The position numbers and the translations under genes were made by a program. Under the pieces are notes generated by a model. The model ran no database searches, was not told where the DNA came from, and worked only from the letters and a program-made list of their open reading frames with translations. 64,000 bases of DNA from a virus. Numbering within the stretch: the stretch's first letter is position 1; each line of letters begins with the position of its first letter. Positions 18,617 through 27,699 of the stretch are shown in pieces. The stretch spans positions 62,001-126,000 of IMG/VR virus record IMGVR_UViG_3300014720_000015. One strand, written 5' to 3'.

Positions 18617-19248
18617 TGAAAAGAAACGGCAAATATAAAAGTATCTTAAAAGCCAATTTGATGTTGGAACAAAGATTCATCGGTAATGGTGAATCTTCTG
18701 TTTTAACTGAAGACGTTAATTTTGACACCACCAATATTGATGATATGGTTAAAGTCATAAACGGTAAAGACATATCTGTTAAACTCGAAGACGGTGTTGT
18801 AATAACAGGTAAACCAGAATTAAATAGAAATAGGTTATTTCAACTAAGTTTACCAATTAAAACCGAAAATGGTGATAAGTATTTTTCGTTTTACAACGGG
18901 AAATTTGCTATGGGTGGTAACGAAATAGTCGCTGGTATGAATGACGAGTCAAATGATTGGTTGAAAGCTGCAACTAAAGTTTATAGTTTAGCTGAAATGA
19001 AGATGTATCCAGAAAAGTTTGCCAAACACTCTGAAGAAGGTGAAAGACCAATCGTAATATTGAATACTGATGATTGGGCTGAAGAAGTAGGTAAATTAAT
19101 CATGAGTGGTTATAAAAATTCTATTGGTGTTGATTTAGATGTCAATAAACTACCAATGAGTCAATACGGTAAGTATCCTTTTATTATATACGTTAATGAT
19201 AAGAATAAGACTGTCGAGCATCGCGGTGAGCATACAGATTTAAAGTAG
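18616..19248 (+). CDS. Putative packaged/head protein, unknown fold
   Basis: A 210-residue protein whose ATG overlaps the previous stop (TAATG). N-terminus MKRNGKYKSILKANLMLE-QR is basic and ends in L-M-E, like a capsid-targeting peptide. The rest looks globular alpha/beta; no family recognised. It sits between a core-type protein and an amidase. Confidence 0.5.
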   Translation: MKRNGKYKSILKANLMLEQRFIGNGESSVLTEDVNFDTTNIDDMVKVINGKDISVKLEDGVVITGKPELNRNRLFQLSLPIKTENGDKYFSFYNGKFAMGGNEIVAGMNDESNDWLKAATKVYSLAEMKMYPEKFAKHSEEGERPIVILNTDDWAEEVGKLIMSGYKNSIGVDLDVNKLPMSQYGKYPFIIYVNDKNKTVEHRGEHTDLK

Positions 19249-19250
19249 TT

Positions 19251-19943
19251 GTGGAAATTATTGACCGAATATTAGAGGACGGGGAATACGTTAAAGAAAA
19301 AACCACAAAGAATACCATTTATCTTCATGCAACAGCTGGGTCACACAGAGCCGATTGGACCATTGATGGTTGGAATAGAGATAGAGACTCAAATAAGGGC
19401 AGAATACGTATAGCAACATCATTTGTTATTGGTGGTCTTGATAGAAACGGTAGCGATAAAGACAGTATGGATGGTAAAATCTATCGAGCCTTTGATGAAG
19501 ATTATTGGGCTTACCATTTGGGTCTTAAAACCAGTAACAATAAAAAACTTAATCAACAGTCCATAGGTATCGAAATATGTAATTATGGGCCGTTAACAAA
19601 GACCAAGGACGGTAAATTCCTTAATTATGTTAATTCAGTAATTGATGAATCACAGGTTTGTGATTTAGGTTTTAACTTCAGAGGATTTCAGTATTATCAA
19701 AAGTATACCGATAAACAGATACAAGCAGTTAAAGAACTAATGATATTTTTGAGTGAGAAATATGGTATTGATTTACGATGTGGTCTTGCTGAATATGCCG
19801 ATGAACCTAACGGAAAAGGTTTTGAAATAAATGACCACGCTCTGAATGGTGATTGGGGTGTATGGTCACACACATCAGTTAGAAAAGATAAATTTGATAT
19901 TTTTCCCCAACCAGAAATGATTGAAATGTTAAAAGCATTTTAA
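19251..19943 (+). CDS. N-acetylmuramoyl-L-alanine amidase (amidase-2 family)
   Basis: A 230-residue amidase with a GTG start two bases after the previous stop. Zinc ligands look complete: His in TIYLHATAGSH, His in WGVWSHTSVRKDKFDIFPQP with the following Asp. SIGIEICNYG and a helix QAVKELMIFLSEKYGI fit the family. It should cleave the stem peptide from the glycan in peptidoglycan. Late position suggests a lysin or virion-associated wall hydrolase. Confidence 0.85.
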   Translation: MEIIDRILEDGEYVKEKTTKNTIYLHATAGSHRADWTIDGWNRDRDSNKGRIRIATSFVIGGLDRNGSDKDSMDGKIYRAFDEDYWAYHLGLKTSNNKKLNQQSIGIEICNYGPLTKTKDGKFLNYVNSVIDESQVCDLGFNFRGFQYYQKYTDKQIQAVKELMIFLSEKYGIDLRCGLAEYADEPNGKGFEINDHALNGDWGVWSHTSVRKDKFDIFPQPEMIEMLKAF

Positions 19944-19989
19944 GTTTACAAATTGGGTTTATTGCATACATTCAGTTCATTATTAAATT

Positions 19990-20481
19990 ATGATGGACAT
20001 GAATAAATTCAACGAATTTTTCAATTATATACAGACACCGATATCAAAAGAAAGCATCTTAATGATATTCAATAACGAGGATATAATACACCAAAAATTG
20101 GTATTATATGGTGACTTTGTATTAACTTTATTTAAATTCTGTTTTGATACTTATATGGGTGATGATATAACCAATGAGGTACAACAATTAAATCATTATA
20201 ATTGGTGTTTTAAAAGAACTGTTGAGGCATTTGAAGCTGAGAATATAAAATTAGGTGACTTAAAGGACTTAAAGGAATATTATAGGGATTTTATGGTTGA
20301 AGTGTACTACTCAATGCCAGATAAGGAAAATAGTCAGGATAAAATTGATAATATCACATTATTTTGGAAACAGCTATTTGATTATAATACGACAAAAACA
20401 AAGGCTGATATCGATTGTCTGATATCAGTTTATAAGTTATTTGAAAAATCAATTGGTCAAAAATCTTTGTCCAAAACTTGA
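19990..20481 (+). CDS. Hypothetical helical protein
   Basis: A 163-residue, aromatic-rich, probably all-helical protein. No signal peptide or membrane segment and no recognised motif. It follows the amidase after a 46-nt gap and precedes a run of small genes. Confidence 0.6.
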   Translation: MMDMNKFNEFFNYIQTPISKESILMIFNNEDIIHQKLVLYGDFVLTLFKFCFDTYMGDDITNEVQQLNHYNWCFKRTVEAFEAENIKLGDLKDLKEYYRDFMVEVYYSMPDKENSQDKIDNITLFWKQLFDYNTTKTKADIDCLISVYKLFEKSIGQKSLSKT

Positions 20482-20511
20482 TTTTTCAAACTATTAAACT
20501 ATAATTAGGTC

Positions 20512-20742
20512 ATGAGAATATTTAGTATGGTTTTAAGTGGACTTGTCCATGAACAAGTTAAATTAGATAACGAGTTAGAACGTCTTGTTAATAATAAGAC
20601 ATTACATACCGATGATTTGGTTTCAATGATAAATGATGTTTTAGAAAAACAAGTTATCAACACAATGAAGATTCAAAAATGGCAAGAACTTCAGAAAACT
20701 GCGGTACAGCCAGAAAATAATTTAGAAACAAACAGTAAATAA
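20512..20742 (+). CDS. Small helical hypothetical protein
   Basis: A 76-residue protein, mostly helical with charged residues (LVHEQVKLDNELERLVNNK). Unknown function. It lies 1 nt upstream of the histone-like gene and may be co-translated with it. Confidence 0.55.
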   Translation: MRIFSMVLSGLVHEQVKLDNELERLVNNKTLHTDDLVSMINDVLEKQVINTMKIQKWQELQKTAVQPENNLETNSK

Positions 20743-20743
20743 A

Positions 20744-20923
20744 ATGAAAGCAGAATTTGCAAAAATAAAAGAAATCATAGCGTCCATTGATGAGGATGTC
20801 GAAAAGTTTTATGATAAGGATAATAAATCAGCTGGTATTAGAGTCAGAGTTGGTTTACAGGAAGTTAAAAAACTTGCCCAAAGTATTAGATTGAATATTT
20901 CACAAGTAAGAAAATCATTGTGA
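20744..20923 (+). CDS. Histone H1-like DNA-binding protein
   Basis: A 59-residue protein beginning MKAEFAKIKEIIASI, with FYDKDNKSAGIRVRVGLQEV and KKLAQSIR. This pattern (FY-x-K-x-N-K-x-A-G-x-R-V-R, then LQ-x-x-K-x-L-A-Q-x-I-R) is the N-terminal domain of the Hc1/H1-like proteins common in Bacteroidota. It should bind DNA; a phage copy could organise packaged or replicating phage DNA or disturb the host nucleoid. Its stop overlaps the next start (TGATG). Confidence 0.8.
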   Translation: MKAEFAKIKEIIASIDEDVEKFYDKDNKSAGIRVRVGLQEVKKLAQSIRLNISQVRKSL

Positions 20924-21132
20924 TGTTACTATTGGTAAATAAGATATTGATAATGTTATTGGTACTTTCAGTATTGAACGTATTAAGACATTCGTATTTT
21001 TTCATACAAGCGTTTATTATGACCAGACGAGGCGAACCTAGCAGGTATTCAATTGATAGTAAACAATTATTAATATTTGGTATCTCATTAGCGTTTATAA
21101 TAACATCTATTTTCACGGGTATTACCTTTTAA
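20923..21132 (+). CDS. Small two-helix membrane protein
   Basis: A 69-residue protein with two hydrophobic segments (residues ~2-25 and ~48-68) and a basic loop with TRRGEPSRYSID. Start overlaps the H1-like gene stop. Unknown function; size and topology would fit a small lysis or exclusion protein. Confidence 0.6.
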   Translation: MLLLVNKILIMLLVLSVLNVLRHSYFFIQAFIMTRRGEPSRYSIDSKQLLIFGISLAFIITSIFTGITF

Positions 21133-21143
21133 ACTTAATACAA

Positions 21144-21731
21144 ATGGCGATACAAGAAAGATTAGATGAACTAAGCCCATATGTTACGACAATAAGATAT
21201 GGTAAAACACCAATAGTTGAAGTTGAATTTCCATCCAGTTGGGGTGTACCAAAATCAGATGGGATACAATTCAAAGCTGTAAACGAACTTAAAGAATCAG
21301 ACACCTTACAGTGTGTGGCTTATTCTGAAGACCCAAAACATAATGTTGACTCATTATTGGATTTTATCGAACGAGCGATTAAGTTGAATAAGGAAAGAGA
21401 AATGAAGAATGAACTCTTCAAAGAGAAAGTATCTGAACTTAAAAATCTATTTAATAAAACTCAATTGACTAAACTTAAAGGTCTTAAATTTACCTTCCCA
21501 GAAGACTCTATTGAATTGGATACCAATTATGAATTGGATGATGAAACCGTTGTTGAATCCGATGAAAAAGAAACGGTTGTTGAACCAAAGGAAGCTGCAT
21601 CAAATAAACCAATCAATGAGGTCGTTGTTGAAGAACCTGTGAAGAATGGTAAACCAGTATTGGCAGATTTCAATGCACCACCATGCAAATGCAAAAATGG
21701 TGAGTCATGCCCATCTTGCATCGATTATTGA
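21144..21731 (+). CDS. Hypothetical protein with Cys-rich tail
   Basis: A 195-residue protein. Residues ~1-110 look globular; residues ~125-170 are an acidic Val/Glu/Pro linker; the end has C-K-C-x4-C-x2-C (PPCKCKNGESCPSCIDY), a possible metal-binding knot. Unknown function. Its 3' end overlaps the opposite-strand membrane protein gene by 7 nt. Confidence 0.6.
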   Translation: MAIQERLDELSPYVTTIRYGKTPIVEVEFPSSWGVPKSDGIQFKAVNELKESDTLQCVAYSEDPKHNVDSLLDFIERAIKLNKEREMKNELFKEKVSELKNLFNKTQLTKLKGLKFTFPEDSIELDTNYELDDETVVESDEKETVVEPKEAASNKPINEVVVEEPVKNGKPVLADFNAPPCKCKNGESCPSCIDY

Positions 21732-22081
21732 TTATTGAACGCCCGTTCAAAGGCTTCCTGTATTATGTGTATTAACCATACAATACCACCAGCAAACATA
21801 CCATCCAAAAATATCTTACCAACGAATAATAACATATCATAATTCATTGGTAAGAACATACCAATCTCTGTCATTGGTGTATTGATATTGAACTTCTGAA
21901 AAACCATCGATAGACCAAAACCAACCCAAACACTAAGACACATAGGGCAACTGAAAAGTTTTCCAAAGAACGTTGGGCTTTGCGCATCCCAAAAATCTCT
22001 CCAATTCTGAAAGATACTACCGAATACCAATATATTGGTTATTCCGTATGCTATTATACTGTAAACAAATATTAATTCCAT
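21725..22081 (-). CDS. DUF1360-like membrane protein
   Basis: A 118-residue membrane protein with three or four hydrophobic segments. The block LFSCPMCLSVWVGFGLS, with CPxC inside a membrane helix, resembles the DUF1360 family. No known biochemical function. Minus strand, convergent with the preceding gene and divergent from the Nudix gene. Confidence 0.6.
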   Translation of the reverse strand: MELIFVYSIIAYGITNILVFGSIFQNWRDFWDAQSPTFFGKLFSCPMCLSVWVGFGLSMVFQKFNINTPMTEIGMFLPMNYDMLLFVGKIFLDGMFAGGIVWLIHIIQEAFERAFNNQ

Positions 22082-22134
22082 CTCTTTAATCTTTGTTTAA
22101 ATGTATTTATAATATATGGATAAGTCAAGAAATT

Positions 22135-22569
22135 ATGATAAAAGACAAATTTAGGGAAATGATTTTTGAAAACGAAAAGCGAAAAGCTGTCGGTATTTTG
22201 GTTTTATGTAAAAAAACTGATAAAGTTTTGTTATTAAAAAGAAATTGTGAACCCCATAAGGGAAAATGGTCACTATTAAGCGGTGGTATCGATGAAGGTG
22301 AAACAAGAATGGCAGCATTAAAACGTGAAATAATGGAAGAAATCAAAGTTGATGCTGATGACAAAATTGATATCAAATATCGATATTCACAAGACATGGG
22401 TGATAAAATGTTCTATTATTACGAGGGCTTTACAAATGCGGAATTTAAATGTACATTAGACAATGAAAATAGTGACTATGGTTGGTTTGCCATTGATGAA
22501 CTACCAACACCGCTATACCCTAAAACAAAGGAGAAAATTGAAGAGCTATGTCAAAAAAACAAGAAGTAA
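22135..22569 (+). CDS. Nudix hydrolase with possible capsid-targeting N-terminus
   Basis: A 144-residue Nudix enzyme. The Nudix box is complete: GGIDEGETRMAALKREIMEE. It would hydrolyse a nucleoside diphosphate derivative; the substrate is unknown. The first 12 residues (MIKDKFREMIFE-NEKR) precede the domain and end in I-F-E, like the T4 capsid-targeting peptides cut by the prohead protease. GTATTTATAATATATGG lies ~30 nt upstream, the late-type motif. Confidence 0.85.
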   Translation: MIKDKFREMIFENEKRKAVGILVLCKKTDKVLLLKRNCEPHKGKWSLLSGGIDEGETRMAALKREIMEEIKVDADDKIDIKYRYSQDMGDKMFYYYEGFTNAEFKCTLDNENSDYGWFAIDELPTPLYPKTKEKIEELCQKNKK

Positions 22570-22850
22570 GTTTGGATGAATTATTGGAAATTACAAATAA
22601 ACAGACAAAGAACTTTATAAAAACACTTGAAGCTGAGGAAAAATTTGAACGTGTTGAGACTGAAGAGAATGTAATGCGTGAAATCATGGCTGATAGGCAG
22701 AATTCTGAACTAAAAAAACAATTATTCATTCAAGAAATAAGAAATGGTTTAGGTGAAGAGATAAAACAAAATCGTGGTGTTAGGCGAGTTGAGAAGTCTC
22801 GTTGGACCAAAATAAAAGAAAGTATCGAAGACTTTTTTCTCAAATTCTAA
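22548..22850 (+). CDS. Small coiled-coil hypothetical protein
   Basis: A 100-residue, highly charged helical protein. It overlaps the Nudix gene by 22 nt and its stop overlaps the next start (TAATG), so it is translationally coupled on both sides. No family recognised. Confidence 0.55.
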   Translation: MSKKQEVSLDELLEITNKQTKNFIKTLEAEEKFERVETEENVMREIMADRQNSELKKQLFIQEIRNGLGEEIKQNRGVRRVEKSRWTKIKESIEDFFLKF

Positions 22851-23098
22851 TGGTTATGAAAAATAAAATTAAAATGTTCACATATAATGATATTGTTGAG
22901 ACCATATCAGAGATTGTCAATAACGATAAGATACATAAAGAAGGTCTTACATTAAATTATGTTATAGATTCGCATAACCATAAAAAGTTGGACGAAACCT
23001 TATATTACAAGACAAACCCTAACGGTTCAGATTATGAATATACTGATATAATCGAGATTGAAATGGGTGGAATCAACGTGGTGATTACACACAATTAA
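22850..23098 (+). CDS. Small hypothetical protein
   Basis: An 82-residue protein. ATG 22850 overlaps the previous stop; an internal ATG at 22874 (MFTYNDIVE) is an alternative. The end (EMGGINVVITHN) forms beta strands. Unknown function. The gene is followed by a strong promoter for the next transcription unit. Confidence 0.55.
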   Translation: MVMKNKIKMFTYNDIVETISEIVNNDKIHKEGLTLNYVIDSHNHKKLDETLYYKTNPNGSDYEYTDIIEIEMGGINVVITHN

Positions 23099-23117
23099 TT
23101 TTTTTTTTTCAATAAAA

Positions 23118-23149
23118 TTTGCATTTTCGAAAAATGCGTTATATATTTG
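23118..23149 (+). promoter_or_regulatory. Strong two-part Bacteroidota promoter
   Basis: TTTGCATT (-33) and TATATTTG (-7) separated by 20 nt, ahead of the DUF2828 gene. One of the best matches to the host primary sigma consensus in the window. Confidence 0.8.
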
Positions 23150-23188
23150 TACCCAGATTCAAATTAATAATCATTAAAAACTTTAATT

Positions 23189-24631
23189 ATGGGATTAGTA
23201 GACGCATTAAGAACTAAGGATATGACAACCGAAAACGCTATGGCGACAAATTCAACCACATTGAACATGTGTGTTGACCTATTCTCCAGAGTAGGTGCTA
23301 TGAGAACACAATCAGATGCTGATTTGATTAATCTATTTGTCAAAGCGTTTGAGGAAGATGCTCTTACAGCTATGAAAGTTCTTTTCTGGGCTAGAGATAT
23401 TAGAGGTGGTGCTGGAGAAAGAAAAATCTTCAAGACAATCATAAGATATCTTGCCGACAACAGAACTGAAGTTATGGCTAAAAATGCCAATCTAATTTCA
23501 GAATATGGTAGATGGGATGACGTATTCGCATTGTTCGGTACCAAGCTTGAAGAAGTGGCCTTAAAAATGATTTCAACAGCGTTGAAGTCTGGTGATGGTC
23601 TCGCAGCAAAATGGTCACCACGACCAAATGGTACCAACCTTAAGAATCGTGCTATTGCAAATAAAATCATGAAGTATATGGGTCTTACGCCAAAGGCTTA
23701 TAGAAAAATGTTGGTTGCAGCAACCAATGTTGTTGAAACCAATATGTGCAATAGAGAATTTTCAGCAATTGATTATTCTAAAGTTCCATCTAAAGCAATG
23801 TCTGACTACGCTAGAGCATTCGGAAGAAATGACGGTGCTAGATATACTGAGTATCTTAACTCAGTTAATCGTGGCGAAGTTAAGATTAACACTGGTGCGG
23901 TATATCCGTACAACGTGATGAACATGTTACGTAATGGTAACAAAGCTGGTGCCAACACTATGTGGGACAACCTTCCTAATTATATGGAAAGTAATAACGA
24001 AAGACTATTACCAGTAGTTGACGTTTCAGGTTCCATGAGTTGTTCAGCTAGTGGCTCAGGTTCTATCACATGTATGGATGTTGCAATCAGCTTGGGTCTT
24101 TATATCTCAGAAAGAAATGTTGGCGAATTTAAAGACGCCTTCATAACTTTCTCAGCCAAACCAAAATTGCAATACCTTAAGGGTAACCTTAATGAAAGGT
24201 ATAATCAGTTACATCGCGCCCAGTGGGATATGAATACCAATATTGAAGCTGTGTTCCAATTAATTTTGGATAAGGCAAAGCAAAGTAATGTTCCTCAATC
24301 AGAAATGCCAACAATGGTGCTTATTTTGAGTGACATGCAATTTGATGCCGCAACAGGCTACGGTAGAGTCAGTAGTTGGAATCCAACTGCACAAGAAATG
24401 ATTAGGTCAATGTATGAGAATGCTGGTTATGAGATGCCTAAGTTGGTTTACTGGAACTTGAATGCAGGTAATAGTGATAGCCCAGTAAGTTTCAACGAAA
24501 CTCAAACTGCACTTGTCAGTGGATTTAGTCCATCATTACTTACCAATCTTTTGGAAGGTAAGGACATGACACCATACAGCATGATGATGAATGTAATCAG
24601 TTCATCAAGATATGATGCTGTTACGGTTTAA
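23189..24631 (+). CDS. DUF2828/TROVE-like protein with vWA MIDAS domain
   Basis: A 480-residue protein. The N-terminal ~290 residues are a helical-repeat domain (VLFWARDIRGGAGERKIFKT is typical of DUF2828 and TROVE proteins). The C-terminal part is a von Willebrand A domain with an intact MIDAS start LPVVDVSGSMSCS and later VLILSDMQFDA. This is the architecture of Ro60/Rsr, a ring protein that binds misfolded and Y RNAs. In bacteria Rsr is often linked to RNA repair genes, which this phage also carries. It has its own strong promoter and terminator. Confidence 0.75.
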   Translation: MGLVDALRTKDMTTENAMATNSTTLNMCVDLFSRVGAMRTQSDADLINLFVKAFEEDALTAMKVLFWARDIRGGAGERKIFKTIIRYLADNRTEVMAKNANLISEYGRWDDVFALFGTKLEEVALKMISTALKSGDGLAAKWSPRPNGTNLKNRAIANKIMKYMGLTPKAYRKMLVAATNVVETNMCNREFSAIDYSKVPSKAMSDYARAFGRNDGARYTEYLNSVNRGEVKINTGAVYPYNVMNMLRNGNKAGANTMWDNLPNYMESNNERLLPVVDVSGSMSCSASGSGSITCMDVAISLGLYISERNVGEFKDAFITFSAKPKLQYLKGNLNERYNQLHRAQWDMNTNIEAVFQLILDKAKQSNVPQSEMPTMVLILSDMQFDAATGYGRVSSWNPTAQEMIRSMYENAGYEMPKLVYWNLNAGNSDSPVSFNETQTALVSGFSPSLLTNLLEGKDMTPYSMMMNVISSSRYDAVTV

Positions 24632-24652
24632 TCAACTATCGTAGTTATTTTG

Positions 24653-24683
24653 AAAAGGTGGGAAATATTTCCCACCTTTTTTT
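24653..24683 (+). terminator. Intrinsic terminator
   Basis: AAAAGGTGGGAAAT directly followed by its reverse complement ATTTCCCACCTTTT and more T. It ends the single-gene DUF2828 unit. Confidence 0.9.
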
Positions 24684-24742
24684 GTTAACCCCTTTACTAA
24701 TTCGTTTTTTTTGTTTAGTGTTAACATATAAACGAATTAAAA

Positions 24743-25000
24743 ATGAAAATATTAGTAAAAAATAGTGATAAATTGTTGAGTACTATTCACGATTCTAAAA
24801 TAGTTAACGAGTACTTGGTTTATGTTTTGGATGATAACAATTCACCAATGTATGCTGAAGCTGTTTATGGCTCAACAGATAGAGATTCAACAATAAATAA
24901 AGTGTTTTTAACATACTTCAAAGACGAAAACGTTAAACTTTCAGATGTACTTGAAGAAGTTAAATTCGTAGATTTTATAAAAGACTTAAAAAATGAATGA
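24743..25000 (+). CDS. Small hypothetical protein
   Basis: An 85-residue alpha/beta protein (start MKILVKNSDKLLSTIHDSK). Unknown function. First of three small overlapping genes; its end overlaps the next gene by 8 nt. Confidence 0.55.
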   Translation: MKILVKNSDKLLSTIHDSKIVNEYLVYVLDDNNSPMYAEAVYGSTDRDSTINKVFLTYFKDENVKLSDVLEEVKFVDFIKDLKNE

Positions 25001-25262
25001 TTCTAAACACCCTTTAGTTCTCGTGTTTTATCTTTGCAGAGAATTATTACAAAACCAACGGATAGCAACAGAATTTGCAAATTCGGTTGATATGATGATT
25101 AAACAGAAAGGTTACGATGTTATGGCATTTTTCCTACCAACTGATGGTGAGGAACATATTGAGTGTTTAAATCCAGTACACTTAAGTGAACCAGATATGG
25201 AACATGTTTATAAAGTATTGGATGAGATTGCAACAGCCTTTGACATGAAAGAAAAGGAATGA
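24993..25262 (+). CDS. Small hypothetical protein
   Basis: An 89-residue protein with no recognised motif. ATG overlaps the previous gene by 8 nt and its stop overlaps the next start by 4 nt (ATGA). Member of a coupled three-gene set. Confidence 0.55.
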   Translation: MNDSKHPLVLVFYLCRELLQNQRIATEFANSVDMMIKQKGYDVMAFFLPTDGEEHIECLNPVHLSEPDMEHVYKVLDEIATAFDMKEKE

Positions 25263-25522
25263 TAGTTTTTGAGAAATATCATTATTTAGATTCTGGCGAA
25301 GTTAAAAAAATAAATGATGTTTCAGAATTTAAGGAAGGTGAACTATATTTTTCAGTAACAAAAAATCTGAGAAACCAAATAACTTTTAAAATATCGAAGT
25401 GCGTGGCTATTTCAAATGAGTTACCGTTCTTCGATGAGTTATATAGAAGCGTTGATTGGGCCAACTATAAACTGTTCAAGGAGAGACATGTCAAAGCCAA
25501 ATTAGAAGAATTCATGGTTTAG
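25259..25522 (+). CDS. Small hypothetical protein
   Basis: An 87-residue protein of mixed strands and helices, unknown function. Start overlaps the previous stop by 4 nt; 3' end overlaps the minus-strand gene by 11 nt. Confidence 0.55.
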   Translation: MIVFEKYHYLDSGEVKKINDVSEFKEGELYFSVTKNLRNQITFKISKCVAISNELPFFDELYRSVDWANYKLFKERHVKAKLEEFMV

Positions 25523-26171
25523 TTGTGGTTCTTCTAATCTTAGTCATAGGCCAATCAGTGTTTTCATGTATAACTTGATACATTATACCTATGTTTGGGT
25601 CAGCACAAGTACCCATAAAGATTATATCATTGGTCTTTATACTTTTTGATGTATCGTGAAGTTTATGGTGTAATCTTTGAGCCTCTTCCTTATTTTTACA
25701 GACCACCATATCAAAACGTTCTTCATTATGAATAACTAATTTATTATGAACAACAATGGCTTGTCTTAAATTTTTATAATTAGGTTTTGTGAACAATATT
25801 TTAACAATATCATGTATTGTTTTTCGGTTCTTTTTAGATGGATAACCATACAGCCAAAAGGTTTCTTCGATTTGAAATGGCGATGACTGCAAGGGTCTCC
25901 ATTTATCAAATAATAAAGGTTCTTCATATAGTTTACCGAATCTATCCCTTAATAATCTTGGTTGGTCATCCGATTCAGGCTCCTTAACCAAAAATAATTC
26001 GTAACTAACAGGCATAATCTTACCGTCATTTATGAATTTCTTTGGGAATGCGACATTAAGTGTATCGGCTTTTAGTTCGTTATAAGTTTCATATGCAAAT
26101 TCCTTTGTTTTATATTTGCAGAACCTACGAATGTACTTACCGTTACCAACTAAGATGACCTGATATTCCAT
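25512..26171 (-). CDS. Hypothetical protein, minus strand
   Basis: A 219-residue soluble protein with no recognised domain. The N-terminus (MEYQVILVGNGKYIRRFCKY) is basic and the C-terminus is Arg/Thr/Lys-rich (MTKIRRTTTKP). Its start region is divergent from the DnaJ gene. Confidence 0.55.
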   Translation of the reverse strand: MEYQVILVGNGKYIRRFCKYKTKEFAYETYNELKADTLNVAFPKKFINDGKIMPVSYELFLVKEPESDDQPRLLRDRFGKLYEEPLLFDKWRPLQSSPFQIEETFWLYGYPSKKNRKTIHDIVKILFTKPNYKNLRQAIVVHNKLVIHNEERFDMVVCKNKEEAQRLHHKLHDTSKSIKTNDIIFMGTCADPNIGIMYQVIHENTDWPMTKIRRTTTKP

Positions 26172-26218
26172 TGTTTTTTTTAATTTAATTTACATATATT
26201 TGTCAAAAAAGTGAACAT

Positions 26219-27217
26219 ATGGCCAATTACTATGATATATTGGGCGTTTCAAAAGAAGCGACTCAAGAGGAAATAAAAAAAAGTTATCGTAAATTAAGTA
26301 AGGAACATCATCCAGATAAAGGTGGTGATGAGGAAAAATTTAAAGAGATAGCTGAAGCATATTCAACACTTTCAGACCCTAAGAAACGTGCAGAATATGA
26401 CAATCCACCATCGTTTGGTAGGTCTATGGGGTTTGAAGAATTTTTCAGGCAAGCCAATAGACGACAACAATCTGATATACAACCAAATATCTATCATAGG
26501 GTTATCATAGATTTAAAAGATGTCTTAAACGGCAAGACAGTACCTATTAATTATAACTCATTTTCAAAATGTGGGACATGTAATGGTAATGGTGGTCATG
26601 AACCTGAAACATGTTCTTCCTGTGGTGGTAGTGGGGCACAAATAATCAATAACGGGTTTATGGTTATGCAAACAATGTGTCAAACGTGTAATGGTACTGG
26701 CACTACATATAAAAAACCATGTAACGATTGTTCATCTACTGGTAAAAAAAGCAAAACCAATAATGTTTCAATAACCATACCACCAAGTATTTTGAATGGT
26801 GAAAGATTAACGTATCAAGGCTATGGTAATGAGTTGAATAACGGTATGGTCGGAGCATTGATTGTGGAGGTATTTGTAAACGAGGACAAAGACTTTATGC
26901 GAAATCCAGATAACCCATTTGACGTTACCTATTTTATGGAATTAACATATCCAGAAGTGGTATTGGGTTGTGAGAAGATGGTACCAACAATATCTGGTTC
27001 AAAGATTAAATTAAAAGTACCAGAACTATCACATGATGGTAAAGTATTAAGAGTTAAGGGTCAAGGTTTCAAAAAACGACAAAGAGGTTTTGGTGTTTTA
27101 AATGAACGTGGTGATATGCACATATTATTAAACGTTAAATATCCTAATGAAATATCGGAAGAAGAAAAGGATTTATTGAATAAATTAAAAAACATCACCG
27201 ATTCACTTGACAGCTAA
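26219..27217 (+). CDS. DnaJ co-chaperone
   Basis: A 332-residue DnaJ. The J domain at residues 1-65 has the HPD motif ([13 protein letters not shown]). The zinc region has four CxxCxGxG-type repeats ([32 protein letters not shown]); the G/F linker is short. The C-terminal substrate-binding beta domains follow. It should stimulate host DnaK, possibly for phage protein folding or replication complexes. TATATTTG lies 24 nt before the ATG. Confidence 0.95.
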   Translation: MANYYDILGVSKEATQEEIKKSYRKLSKEHHPDKGGDEEKFKEIAEAYSTLSDPKKRAEYDNPPSFGRSMGFEEFFRQANRRQQSDIQPNIYHRVIIDLKDVLNGKTVPINYNSFSKCGTCNGNGGHEPETCSSCGGSGAQIINNGFMVMQTMCQTCNGTGTTYKKPCNDCSSTGKKSKTNNVSITIPPSILNGERLTYQGYGNELNNGMVGALIVEVFVNEDKDFMRNPDNPFDVTYFMELTYPEVVLGCEKMVPTISGSKIKLKVPELSHDGKVLRVKGQGFKKRQRGFGVLNERGDMHILLNVKYPNEISEEEKDLLNKLKNITDSLDS

Positions 27218-27273
27218 GGAATAATATTATATGTTTGCTAAAGTAATAACAAAAATAATTTAAAAATAAAAAA

Positions 27274-27699
27274 ATGGCGAAGTATTTTGATTTAATGGAA
27301 GACCTAGAAGGTTATTTTACAAGAGCATTTAGCAAAGCTGGACTTGAACGGGTTGTTAATTTAAGGGTTGTTGGTTGTCAAAACCAAAAGAACGTATATG
27401 AACCACCAAAAAAAGTTACTGGTGTATATAATTTCCTAACAAAAGAAGATATTGTAATCACAGTTAATGAGCAAGTCTTTGAGATGTTGGAAGAAAACCA
27501 CAGAGTTATGGTCGCTGAGGAAGCAATTGCTCATATCAGTTTTGATTTTGAAAAAGATAAACTGTCAATCGTTAAACCAGATTTCACAGCATTCAGCTTA
27601 ATGGTTAGCAAATACACTTTTGAAGAAGTCAAGAGACTTAAAGATGTTCTAAGAGAATTATCATCACAAAAAGAAGATTCTGAAGAAGTTAGAGTGTGA
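27274..27699 (+). CDS. Hypothetical protein
   Basis: A 141-residue alpha/beta protein of unknown function. VMVAEEAIAHISFDFEKDK has an EExxAH pattern faintly like a metallopeptidase helix but without a proper HExxH, so no enzyme call is made. It is translationally coupled with the next gene (stop and ATG overlap). Confidence 0.6.
   Translation: MAKYFDLMEDLEGYFTRAFSKAGLERVVNLRVVGCQNQKNVYEPPKKVTGVYNFLTKEDIVITVNEQVFEMLEENHRVMVAEEAIAHISFDFEKDKLSIVKPDFTAFSLMVSKYTFEEVKRLKDVLRELSSQKEDSEEVRV

Noticed and set aside
27519-27560. Metallopeptidase call for the 27274 gene
   Set aside because: The EExxAH stretch lacks a proper HExxH and a third ligand could not be seen.
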